A program made the translations under genes and the position numbers. Below, in pieces: positions 1-7,792 of a DNA stretch of 20,353 bases (the first letter of the stretch is position 1; each line of letters opens with the position of its first letter). The stretch is from Aquirhabdus sp. Lineage in GTDB: Bacteria; Pseudomonadota; Gammaproteobacteria; Pseudomonadales; Moraxellaceae. A model generated the notes under the pieces. It was given only the letters and a program-made list of their open reading frames with translations. It ran no database searches and was not told where the DNA came from. The stretch is from assembly GCA_030150595.1 (NCBI GenBank), contig JASLFQ010000135.1, positions 1 through 20,353 on the forward strand, in the 5' to 3' direction.

Positions 1-615
1 GATTTGCCATGCACTTAGACCACATAATAAGAACGACACAGTTAGAAATGACGCAGTGACCATGTGCACAAAACGGTAAGGAAACGATGGATTAAAGATC
101 ACTTGTAGCCAGCTGACCACGTGATAGACGCCTTGGCTATCGACACTATAACCTTGCGGTGTTTGCATCCACGAGTTGAGCGCGAGAATCCAAAACGCAG
201 ATAGGGTTGTGCCCAGCGTCACCATGAAGGTCGCAAAGAGGTGGACACGTTCACTCACTCGGTTATGACCAAATAACATGACACCGAGGAAGGTCGCTTC
301 CAAGAAAAACGCAGTCATGATTTCATAGCTGAGCAAAGGTCCGGCGATATTGCCGACGCGCTCCATATAACCTGGCCAATTGGTGCCAAATTGGAAACTC
401 ATCGTGATGCCACTGACGACGCCCAAGGCAAAGGTCAGCGCAAAGACTTTCGTCCAGAACCGATAGGCAATGAGCCATGATTGTAAGCGAGTTTTAATCC
501 AGCGATAACGGAAGAACAACAGCACCCAACATAGGGCAATGGAGATGGTGGGAAACAAAATATGAAAACTCATATTTAACGCAAACTGAATCCGACTAAG
601 AATCAGAGCATCCAT
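1..615 (-). CDS. Cytochrome bd-type ubiquinol oxidase subunit I, N-terminal part (CydA/CioA family)
   Basis: This gene runs off the left edge; 205 residues from the ATG at 615 are visible. Subunit I of bd oxidases sits in the inner membrane, oxidises quinol and carries haems b558, b595 and d. The visible part holds the expected haem-ligand landmarks: His18 in NMSFHILFP, Glu98 and Glu106 in SYEIMTAFFLEATF, and His184 in PSFPYRFVHM, at nearly the same spacing as E. coli His19, Glu99, Glu107 and His186. Several hydrophobic membrane segments are evident. An AGAGGA ribosome binding site lies about 9 bases before the start. The Q-loop that separates the CydA from the cyanide-insensitive CioA subtype lies outside the window, so I give no symbol. 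The family call is firm. Confidence 0.93.
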   Translation of the reverse strand, partial: MDALILSRIQFALNMSFHILFPTISIALCWVLLFFRYRWIKTRLQSWLIAYRFWTKVFALTFALGVVSGITMSFQFGTNWPGYMERVGNIAGPLLSYEIMTAFFLEATFLGVMLFGHNRVSERVHLFATFMVTLGTTLSAFWILALNSWMQTPQGYSVDSQGVYHVVSWLQVIFNPSFPYRFVHMVTASFLTVSFLLCGLSAWQI

Positions 616-923
616 TACAACGTCCTCTACAAGGCTAAGAATTCGCGCGCAAGGAACCGTGATTAATGAAAACGCTGCTATGATTTAATTGTACTTTTAG
701 TCAGCAGCATTTTTCAGTTCAACGATTTCACAAGCAATAATTTTTTCACCAACAATATAAAATGTAAGGTTCGTAGCATGAATCGATCATACGCCTGTCA
801 TCGAATGAATTGAACACGAATTAGTGCACAGCGCATGAGTAATTTCGGAATGGCTTATCATTAAGATTGATAAGAATTTGTTGTTAATAAAGATAACGAG
901 AACTTTATGTAGAAAGGAATGAA
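616..923. other. Intergenic region between the bd oxidase and ars genes
   Basis: AT-rich spacer between two divergent transcription units. It holds the putative oxidase promoter and 6-bp complementary arms, GCTGCT (674-679) and AGCAGC (703-708), around it. I see no gene, RNA or strong terminator here. Confidence 0.5.
688..717 (-). promoter_or_regulatory. Possible promoter of the bd oxidase gene
   Basis: Read on the minus strand, CTGAAA (712-717) and TACAAT (688-693) are separated by 18 bp, about 70 bp before the start codon at 615. The match is only moderate and was found by eye. Confidence 0.3.
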
Positions 924-952
924 TTGCTCAAATTTATTATTTCGACTATATT
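924..952 (+). promoter_or_regulatory. Promoter of the ars operon
   Basis: TTGCTC (924-929) and TATATT (947-952) are separated by 17 bp, which fits a sigma70 promoter. Transcription would start near 959, so arsR translation must start downstream of that. The -10 element lies inside the palindrome at 948-960. Confidence 0.55.
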
Positions 953-960
953 TGAAATAT
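948..960. promoter_or_regulatory. Putative ArsR operator (13-bp perfect palindrome)
   Basis: ATATTTGAAATAT is a perfect dyad around a central G. It covers the -10 element and the expected transcription start. A second, wider dyad surrounds it: ATTATTTC (936-943) and GAAATAAT (962-969). ArsR/SmtB repressors bind such AT-rich dyads at their own promoters; assigning this one to ArsR is inference from position. Confidence 0.5.
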
Positions 961-982
961 GGAAATAATGGTAAATGTAAGC

Positions 983-1327
983 ATGAATATGAAACCTGCA
1001 ATTGCCGCATTGTCGGCGCTTGCGCACGAGTCGCGGCTTACGATTTTTCGTGCATTGGTACAGGCAGGCGAGGCGGGATTGCCCGCAGGAAAGATTGGCG
1101 AGATGTTGCAAATTGCACCGTCGTCGTTGTCTTTTCATTTGAAAGAATTGGCGAATGCTGATTTGGTGACTGCGACGCAGCAGGGGCGTTTTGTCATTTA
1201 TGTGGCGAATTATCCGACGATGAATGGTTTGCTGGCATATCTGACTGAAAATTGTTGTGAAGGTGTGGCGTGTGAAGTGGTGACGCCAACGTGTACTTCG
1301 TTAACCAAAACAGAGTGTCTATCATGA
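983..1327 (+). CDS. arsR: ArsR/SmtB-family arsenic-responsive repressor
   Basis: A protein of about 114 residues with a winged helix-turn-helix (ALAHESRLTIFRAL, then APSSLSFHLKELANADLV and the wing QQGRFVIYVAN). Such repressors leave DNA when they bind As(III). The canonical ELCVCDL metal site of plasmid ArsR is missing. Instead there is a C-terminal Cys-Cys-x4-Cys cluster (C91, C92, C97), close to the C-terminal Cys95/Cys96/Cys102 site of Acidithiobacillus ferrooxidans ArsR, so arsenite sensing by that type of site is likely. An in-frame ATG at 959 is unlikely because the promoter and operator occupy it. ATG 968, 983 and 989 are all possible and 983 is my choice. The stop overlaps the arsC start (ATGA). 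Confidence 0.88.
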   Translation: MNMKPAIAALSALAHESRLTIFRALVQAGEAGLPAGKIGEMLQIAPSSLSFHLKELANADLVTATQQGRFVIYVANYPTMNGLLAYLTENCCEGVACEVVTPTCTSLTKTECLS

Positions 1328-1839
1328 GTCACAAACACAATCTTCCAAAGACCACCAACGTTCTCGTCCTCTGCACAGGAAATTCCGCACGCAGTATTAT
1401 GAGCGAAGCACTGATTAACGTGCTGGGCAAAGGTCGCTTCTATGCCTACAGTGCAGGAAGCCAGCCCACAGGTCATGTGAATCCTTTTGCTGCTGAACAA
1501 GCACAATCCATTGGTTATCCAATGGAAAATGTCCGCAGCAAAAGCTGGGATGAATTCTCGCAACCAGAATCACCAAAAATGGACATCGTGATTACCGTGT
1601 GTGACAGCGCAGCAGGTGAGTCATGCCCGCTGTGGCGCGGAACGCCGATTAAAGTGCATTGGGGCTTTGAAGATCCATCACATGTGAATGGATCGGACGA
1701 AGAAAAACGCCAAGCATTTGCACATACCTTTGCATTGATTCGTCAGAAGATTCAAAAACTGGTTAACCTTTCGATTGAGACGTTAAGCCAAGAAGAATTG
1801 ATGAATGCTCTGGATGCCATCGGCGAGAGTGACGAATAA
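1324..1839 (+). CDS. arsC: Arsenate reductase, low-molecular-weight phosphatase fold
   Basis: A 171-residue cytoplasmic enzyme that reduces arsenate to arsenite. The N-terminal P-loop LCTGNSARS carries the nucleophile in a C-x5-R motif (Cys17, Arg23). A second cysteine pair, Cys93 and Cys101 in VCDSAAGESCP, corresponds to the Cys82/Cys89 shuttle of S. aureus ArsC, with one extra residue between them. Asp117 in the later Asp-Pro loop matches the general acid of this fold. The length is normal for the proteobacterial branch. Translation begins at ATG 1324, overlapping the arsR stop by four bases, which implies translational coupling. The electron donor (thioredoxin or glutaredoxin) cannot be told from sequence alone. 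Confidence 0.93.
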   Translation: MSHKHNLPKTTNVLVLCTGNSARSIMSEALINVLGKGRFYAYSAGSQPTGHVNPFAAEQAQSIGYPMENVRSKSWDEFSQPESPKMDIVITVCDSAAGESCPLWRGTPIKVHWGFEDPSHVNGSDEEKRQAFAHTFALIRQKIQKLVNLSIETLSQEELMNALDAIGESDE

Positions 1840-2516
1840 TGCATCATATTTCATTAAATCGTCGTTTGATTGCGGAACTTCTAGGTACGGCTTTTCTGTT
1901 AGCCGTTGTCGTGGGTTCGGGCATTATGGGGGAGAAGTTGGCTGGCGGTAGCGTTGGTTTGGCTTTATTGGCGAACTCATTAGCAACAGGTGCGGGGTTG
2001 TTTGCTTTGATCTTAGTTTTTGGGCCGATTTCGGGGGCGCATTTTAATCCTGCCGTCAGTTTATATGCCGCGATGGAAAAACATATCAGCTGGCATGAAG
2101 CAGGGTTGTATGTCGTTGTTCAGATAGTGGGTGCGGTTTTAGGCGTTGTTGTAGCACATCTGATGTTTGCCGCACCTTTGATTGAATTATCTCAGCATGT
2201 CAGAACAGGTGGGTCACAGTGGTGGAGTGAGTTTGTTGCTACTTTTGGATTGCTTGCAGTCATTATTTCAACATCGCGTAGCAATCACGAGACGACTCCT
2301 GCCGCTGTAGCGGCTTATATTACAGCGGCGTATTGGTTTACGGCTTCGACTTCATTTGCAAATCCAGCGGTAACGTTGGCGAGAACATTGACTAATACTT
2401 TTGCAGGAATCCGTCCTTCAGATTCATTGGGATTTATCGTGATGCAAATATTCGGTGCAATGACGGCTGTTTTGGTTTTCCGCTGGTTGCTGCAATCCAC
2501 AAAAGTTGCCGATTAA
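1839..2516 (+). CDS. MIP-family channel, AqpS-like (arsenite exit channel)
   Basis: A 225-residue membrane channel of the aquaporin/aquaglyceroporin family, with both NPA boxes (residues 70-72 in SGAHFNPAVS and 175-177 in SFANPAVT) and about six hydrophobic segments. The start overlaps the arsC stop by one base (TAATG), so it belongs to the ars operon. In Sinorhizobium meliloti an aquaglyceroporin, AqpS, takes the place of an arsenite pump in the ars operon and lets internally produced As(III) leave down its gradient. The same role is inferred here because no ArsB or Acr3 gene is near. Oddity: the second NPA is followed by Val178, not the Arg that usually forms the selectivity filter. Confidence 0.88.
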   Translation: MHHISLNRRLIAELLGTAFLLAVVVGSGIMGEKLAGGSVGLALLANSLATGAGLFALILVFGPISGAHFNPAVSLYAAMEKHISWHEAGLYVVVQIVGAVLGVVVAHLMFAAPLIELSQHVRTGGSQWWSEFVATFGLLAVIISTSRSNHETTPAAVAAYITAAYWFTASTSFANPAVTLARTLTNTFAGIRPSDSLGFIVMQIFGAMTAVLVFRWLLQSTKVAD

Positions 2517-2553
2517 ATGTACAAAACTATTTATATTTATTACTGCTAAGCTA

Positions 2554-2582
2554 TTGACAGAATTATCATGTAGTCATAGGTT
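2554..2582 (+). promoter_or_regulatory. Possible promoter of the small exported protein
   Basis: A perfect -35 TTGACA (2554-2559) lies 17 bp before a weak -10, TAGGTT (2577-2582). That would leave a leader of about 55 bases before the ATG at 2644. Confidence 0.4.
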
Positions 2583-2643
2583 AATGATGTGGTTGCTGTG
2601 CTTGATGAGACTTAATCTTTTAATTTCATAGGAATGGATTTAC

Positions 2644-2814
2644 ATGAAAAAGCTATTAGTTGTGACTACTGCGATTGCTTTTGCTCTAAGTGCTGGCGCT
2701 GCAAGTGCATGTCCAAAAGGTAAACATTTGGAAGGTGGTACTGGCCCTAAACACAAAGGCGGTACTTGTGTTGCTGCTGCACCAATGGCAATGAAAATGG
2801 CTGCTAAAAGCTAA
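2644..2814 (+). CDS. Small secreted protein of unknown function, 56 residues
   Basis: The sequence starts MKKLLVVTTAIAFALSAGAA, a typical Sec signal peptide, with likely cleavage after Ala-Ser-Ala (residues 20-22). The mature peptide would be only about 34 residues: basic, rich in Gly, Lys and Ala, with two cysteines (Cys23 and Cys42) around a KHLEGGTGPKHKGG segment. The cysteines could form one disulfide in the periplasm. AGGA about 10 bases upstream is a usable ribosome binding site, and a strong terminator follows. Cys23 directly after the signal might suggest a lipoprotein, but the lipobox is poor (ASAC). The function is unknown. The conserved-looking leader, promoter and terminator make it a convincing gene despite its size. 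Confidence 0.75.
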   Translation: MKKLLVVTTAIAFALSAGAASACPKGKHLEGGTGPKHKGGTCVAAAPMAMKMAAKS

Positions 2815-2839
2815 TTTCGTGATCATGGTCTAGTTGGAT

Positions 2840-2866
2840 AAAAACCCGCATTGCGCGGGTTTTTTA
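2840..2866. terminator. Bidirectional intrinsic terminator
   Basis: A GC-rich stem, ACCCGC paired with GCGGGT, is flanked by an A-run and a T-run (2861-2865). It therefore works as a rho-independent terminator for the small protein gene and, in reverse, for the converging queA-tgt operon. Confidence 0.85.
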
Positions 2867-2885
2867 TTTAGGTGAATTCAAAAAC

Positions 2886-4124
<1,239 letters not shown>

Positions 4125-5162
4125 TTATGGATCAACACGATCAATCAGCATGGCATCGCCATAACTAAAAAAACGATATTTCTGGTCAATAGCATGTTGA
4201 TACGCCGCCATCATACGGTCGCGTCCAGCCAATGCAGAAACGAGCATCAGCAAGGTCGATTCAGGCAAATGAAAATTCGTCATTAATCGATCAATCACTG
4301 CAAAACGATAACCCGGATAAATGAAAATATCCGTTTCGCCTGACCACGCTTGCAATACGCCATTATGTGCACGTGCAGCACTTTCTAAGGCGCGCGTTGC
4401 CGTTGTGCCAACCGCAATCACTTTGCCGCCATTTTGCTTGGTTGCATTCACTGCTTGCACGGTCGCTTCAGGCACTTCGCCCCATTCCGCGTGCATGATG
4501 TGTTCCTTAATATTTTCCGTGCGTACAGGCTGGAATGTGCCAGCACCGACATGCAACGTCACAAATGCAGTCTTCACACCACGCGCATGCAATCGCTCAA
4601 GTAAGGCTTCATCAATGTGCAAACCCGCAGTCGGCGCAGCCACGCTGGCAGATTTTTCAGGATCATGAAAAACGGTTTGATAACGCGTTTCATCTGATTC
4701 ATCAGCAGGACGATTAAAATACGGCGGAATCGGTAAAGCACCAAACTGCTCAAGCGCCGCTAAAACGGGCTGGTCAAAGGTGAGCTTGTATAAGTTCTCT
4801 TGGCGACCTTGAACCGTCGCACTGATTTGCCCCTTTGCCAAACTCAATATTGTTCCAGTCTTCGGTGAGTTGCTCGCACGCACATGGGCGAGGGCAGTGT
4901 GTGTATCGACCACGCGCTCCACCAAAACTTCCACCGCACCGCCACTCGGACGCACGCCATGCAATCGCGCTTTGATCACGCGTGTGTCATTCAAAACCAA
5001 TAAATCGCCTGCATTGAGCAAGTCAGGTAAATCAATCATCAGACGATCAGTTGTGTTCCTATCCTTTGATAGACAAAGGAGGCGTGAATCACTCCGACCC
5101 GCCAATGGGTAACGCGCAATCAGTTCTTCAGGGAGATGGTAGTGAAAATCAGCAAGTTGCAT
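4125..5162 (-). CDS. queA: S-adenosylmethionine:tRNA ribosyltransferase-isomerase
   Basis: A 345-residue enzyme that transfers and isomerises the ribosyl group of S-adenosylmethionine onto preQ1 in tRNA, giving epoxyqueuosine. The full-length family pattern is clear: N-terminal [62 protein letters not shown] and [16 protein letters not shown]. It is the first gene of the queA-tgt operon, so both enzymes act in one pathway. The start ATG has only a weak Shine-Dalgarno sequence but is the expected family start. Confidence 0.96.
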   Translation of the reverse strand: MQLADFHYHLPEELIARYPLAGRSDSRLLCLSKDRNTTDRLMIDLPDLLNAGDLLVLNDTRVIKARLHGVRPSGGAVEVLVERVVDTHTALAHVRASNSPKTGTILSLAKGQISATVQGRQENLYKLTFDQPVLAALEQFGALPIPPYFNRPADESDETRYQTVFHDPEKSASVAAPTAGLHIDEALLERLHARGVKTAFVTLHVGAGTFQPVRTENIKEHIMHAEWGEVPEATVQAVNATKQNGGKVIAVGTTATRALESAARAHNGVLQAWSGETDIFIYPGYRFAVIDRLMTNFHLPESTLLMLVSALAGRDRMMAAYQHAIDQKYRFFSYGDAMLIDRVDP

Positions 5163-5187
5163 ACGAAATAGACAAACAGTTCAATAA

Positions 5188-5202
5188 AGGCGGCGCATCA
5201 TA
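5188..5202 (-). promoter_or_regulatory. Extended -10 promoter of queA-tgt
   Basis: On the minus strand, TATGAT (5197-5202) is preceded by TG one base away, the extended -10 form. No good -35 is visible. Transcription would start near 5190, giving a leader of about 28 bases to queA. Confidence 0.45.
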
Positions 5203-5232
5203 ACAAATTTTGCATCCAAACAGGAGAAAGGC

Positions 5233-5260
5233 TTGACACAAAAATCTTTGACGGTATGAT
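5233..5260 (+). promoter_or_regulatory. Promoter of tRNA-Leu(CAA)
   Basis: TTGACA (5233-5238) and TATGAT (5255-5260) are 16 bp apart and lie 23 bp before the tRNA. The matches are near-consensus. The segment after the -10 (GTGCGCC) is GC-rich, like the discriminator of stringently controlled stable-RNA promoters. Confidence 0.75.
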
Positions 5261-5282
5261 GTGCGCCTGCAACATCATTCTT

Positions 5283-5369
5283 GCCGGGGTGGTGAAATTG
5301 GTAGACGCGGTGGACTCAAAATCCACTGTCAGAGATGACGTGTCGGTTCGAGTCCGACCCTCGGCACCA
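5283..5369 (+). tRNA. tRNA-Leu, anticodon CAA
   Basis: An 87-base class II tRNA with encoded CCA. The acceptor arms GCCGGGG and CCTCGGC pair with one G-U. The anticodon stem GTGGA/TCCAC encloses the loop CTCAAAA, giving anticodon CAA (codon UUG). A long variable arm (TGTCAGAGATGACGT) identifies a leucine-type tRNA. The T arm is GTCGG-TTCGAGT-CCGAC. A partial, mutated copy of its 3' end lies at 7674. Confidence 0.97.
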
Positions 5370-5387
5370 AGATTCTAGTTCGAAAGA
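5350..5387 (+). repeat. Direct repeat, copy A (tRNA-Leu 3' end and trailer)
   Basis: These 38 bases, from the T loop through CCA into the trailer, match 7674-7711 at 32 positions without a gap. All six differences are transitions. The terminators that follow are also related. Confidence 0.85.
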
Positions 5388-5390
5388 ACT
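5377..5390 (+). other. Small hairpin after the tRNA
   Basis: AGTTC-GAAA-GAACT forms a 5-bp stem with a GNRA-type loop, just before the terminator. It may guide 3' trimming of the tRNA precursor. The copy after ycaO has lost this pairing. Confidence 0.35.
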
Positions 5391-5391
5391 C

Positions 5392-5427
5392 AAAAAGCCC
5401 TTAGTGAATTACACTAGGGGCTTTTTT
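5392..5427 (+). terminator. Intrinsic terminator of tRNA-Leu
   Basis: A long stem, AAAGCCCTTAGTG paired with CACTAGGGGCTTT (G-T pairs included), is followed by a run of six T. A related terminator recurs at 7714-7750. Confidence 0.85.
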
Positions 5428-5468
5428 GATTTACTGGCGCCCAACCTCGCGCCCTATTAGGTGCCAGC

Positions 5469-7667
5469 ATGGAAATCAAAGTCAATTATCTCGATAACCT
5501 TCGACAAGAAGCGAAGTTCGATGATTTCTCAGTGATTGCTGATCAGCCGATTCGCTACAAGGGCGATGGTTCAGCGCCAGGGCCGTTCGACTATTTTCTC
5601 GCTTCATCGGCGTTATGTGCAGCTTACTTTGTGAAAGCATACTGCGCAGCGCGTGACATTTCTACCGATAACATTCGCCTGTCACAGAACAACATTGTCG
5701 ATCCAGAAAACCGCTACAAGCAGATTTTTAAAATTCAAATTGAGTTACCCGCCGACATTTCCGACAAAGACCGTCAAGGTATTTTGCGCTCTATTGATCG
5801 CTGTACTGTCAAAAAGGTGATACAGGCTGGGCCAGAATTTGTCATCGAAGAAGTTGAAAATCTCGATGCCGATGCACAGGCATTACTGATACCGAATTCG
5901 GAGTCAGGAGCGACTTATATTGCGGGCAAGGACTTACCACTAGAAGAAACCATCGCCAATATGTCGGCAATTTTGGCCAACTTGGGTATGAAGATTGAAA
6001 TCGCTTCGTGGCGCAATATTGTGCCTAATGTGTGGTCGTTGCATATCCGTGATGCGCATTCGCCGATGTGTTTTACCAACGGCAAGGGCTCAACCAAAGA
6101 GAGCGCGCTGGCGTCGGCGCTGGGCGAGTTTATTGAGCGCTTAAACTGTAACTTCTTCTATAACGACCAGTTTTGGGGCGAAGATATCGCAAATAGCCCA
6201 TTTGTACATTACCCAGATGAAAAATGGTTTAAGCCAGATGCTGCTGATGCACTACCGAAAGGCCTTCTCGATGAATACTGCCTTGAGATTTACAACCCAG
6301 AAGATGAGCTTCGTGGCTCGCATTTGATTGACACTAACTCGGGCAATATGCAGCGGGGCATTTGCTCGCTGCCGTTTGTGCGCCAGTCGGACGGCGAAGT
6401 GGTGTATTTCCCGTCTAACCTGATCGAAAATCTGTTCCTCAGCAATGGCATGAGCGCGGGTAATACACTGGTGGAAGCTCAGGTGCAGTGTTTGTCGGAG
6501 ATTTTTGAACGTGTGGTGAAGCGTGAAATTCTGGAAGGCGAATTGGCGCTGCCCGATGTCCCGCAAGCAGTGTTGGAAAAATATCCAAGCATTCTAGCGG
6601 GTATTCAGGCGTTGGAGGAGCAAGGCTTTCCAGTGTTGGTCAAGGATGCTTCGCTGGGCGGGAAGTATCCCGTGATGTGCGTCACTTTAATGAACCCACG
6701 GACGGGCGGTGTATTTGCCTCGTTTGGAGCACACCCAAGTTTGGAAATAGCACTGGAACGCAGTCTGACTGAATTACTGCAAGGTCGCAGTTTGGAAGGC
6801 TTAAACGATTTACCGCCGCCGACCTTCGAAAGTCATGCAGTGACTGAGCCAAATAACTTTGTAGAACATTTTATCGATTCCAGCGGTGTGGTGTCGTGGC
6901 GTTTTTTCAGTGCTAAATCTGATTTCAAGTTTGTAGAGTGGGATTTTTCAGGTTGGGGGAGTGATCCTAATACTGAGGAAGCTGCGGCACTGTTCGGCAT
7001 TCTCGAAGAGATGGGCAAAGAAGTGTACATGGCGGTGTATGAGCATTTAGGCGCAACGGCTTGCCGCATTTTGGTACCCGATTATTCGGAAATTTATCTG
7101 GTCGAGGATTTGATCTGGGATAATACCAACAAAGCACTAGCGTTCCGCGAAGATGTTTTGAACTTGCATCGCTTGGACGATGCCAGCCTCAAGGCATTGG
7201 TTGAACGTTTAGATGACAGTGAACTCGATGATTACACCGAAATCAAAACATTGATCGGCATCGAATTTGACGACAATACAGTTTGGGGGCAGCTCACGAT
7301 TCTAGAGTTGAAGCTGCTGATTCGTCTTGCCTTGCAGCAATTCGAAGAGGCGAAAGAGCTGGTGGAAACCTTTCTACAGTACAACACCAACACGGTTGAG
7401 CGGGGATTGTTTTATCAGTGCTTGAATGTGGTGCTCGAGGTGCAGTTGGATGACGAGCTAGAGCTTGCTGATTATGCGGTCAATTTCCGCCGCATGTTTG
7501 GAGACGCGCGGATGGACGCAGTACTGGGTTCTGTGGACGGTAGCGTGCGCTTTTACGGTTTAACGCCTACGAGTATGAAACTGGAGGGGCTGGATCGGCA
7601 TCTGCGCCTGATCGACAGCTATAAAAAACTACACAATGCGCGGAAGGTGGCGGCTTTATCAAGCTAG
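5469..7667 (+). CDS. OsmC-YcaO fusion protein (E. coli YcaO homologue with N-terminal OsmC-like domain)
   Basis: A 732-residue protein in two parts. Residues 1-135 resemble OsmC/Ohr thiol peroxidases, with candidate redox cysteines Cys50 (SSALCAAYF) and Cys112 (DRCTVKKV). From about residue 148 it follows E. coli YcaO closely: IAGKDLPLEETI, ASWRNIVPNVWSLHIRD, FTNGKGSTKESALASALGE, RGICSLPFVRQSDGEVVY, LSNGMSAGNT and LERSLTELLQGR. These include the acidic and Arg positions that bind ATP in the YcaO fold. E. coli YcaO is a stand-alone YcaO reported to help RimO methylthiolate ribosomal protein S12. No azoline-peptide partner genes or PxPxP tail are present, so peptide modification is unlikely. 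GGTG 6 bases before ATG 5469 is the likely ribosome binding site. No clear promoter is visible, so read-through from the tRNA is possible. The gene lies between direct repeats. Confidence 0.93.
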   Translation: MEIKVNYLDNLRQEAKFDDFSVIADQPIRYKGDGSAPGPFDYFLASSALCAAYFVKAYCAARDISTDNIRLSQNNIVDPENRYKQIFKIQIELPADISDKDRQGILRSIDRCTVKKVIQAGPEFVIEEVENLDADAQALLIPNSESGATYIAGKDLPLEETIANMSAILANLGMKIEIASWRNIVPNVWSLHIRDAHSPMCFTNGKGSTKESALASALGEFIERLNCNFFYNDQFWGEDIANSPFVHYPDEKWFKPDAADALPKGLLDEYCLEIYNPEDELRGSHLIDTNSGNMQRGICSLPFVRQSDGEVVYFPSNLIENLFLSNGMSAGNTLVEAQVQCLSEIFERVVKREILEGELALPDVPQAVLEKYPSILAGIQALEEQGFPVLVKDASLGGKYPVMCVTLMNPRTGGVFASFGAHPSLEIALERSLTELLQGRSLEGLNDLPPPTFESHAVTEPNNFVEHFIDSSGVVSWRFFSAKSDFKFVEWDFSGWGSDPNTEEAAALFGILEEMGKEVYMAVYEHLGATACRILVPDYSEIYLVEDLIWDNTNKALAFREDVLNLHRLDDASLKALVERLDDSELDDYTEIKTLIGIEFDDNTVWGQLTILELKLLIRLALQQFEEAKELVETFLQYNTNTVERGLFYQCLNVVLEVQLDDELELADYAVNFRRMFGDARMDAVLGSVDGSVRFYGLTPTSMKLEGLDRHLRLIDSYKKLHNARKVAALSS

Positions 7668-7673
7668 GGTGAC

Positions 7674-7711
7674 GAGTCCGGCTCTCGGCATCAAAATTCT
7701 AGTTTGAAAAA
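7674..7711 (+). repeat. Direct repeat, copy B (decayed tRNA-Leu 3' end)
   Basis: A degenerate copy of the tRNA-Leu T loop, acceptor 3' strand and CCA (here TCA), plus the same trailer. It begins 6 bases after the ycaO stop codon. The upstream half of a tRNA is absent, so it cannot fold as a tRNA. See copy A at 5350. Confidence 0.85.
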
Positions 7712-7713
7712 AT

Positions 7714-7750
7714 AAAAAAGCCCTTTAGCGAAATGCTTCAGGGCTTTTTT
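7714..7750 (+). terminator. Intrinsic terminator after ycaO
   Basis: AAAAAGCCCT and AGGGCTTTTT form the stem, with TTAGC/TGCTTC and a GAAA loop in the centre, then a T-run. The flanking A-run lets it also work in reverse for the AraC-type regulator at 7793. It resembles the tRNA terminator at 5392. Confidence 0.85.
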
Positions 7751-7792
7751 ATTGTTCTAAGAAGTTTTATGCACCTATTGGCTATTTTTAGT

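Noticed and set aside
5469..7667. YcaO as part of an azoline peptide (TOMM) cluster
   Set aside because: No precursor peptide, cyclodehydratase partner or dehydrogenase is nearby, and the sequence follows stand-alone E. coli YcaO.
7674..7711. A second functional tRNA-Leu
   Set aside because: Only the T loop onward is present; the D arm, anticodon arm and 5' acceptor strand are missing and CCA has become TCA.
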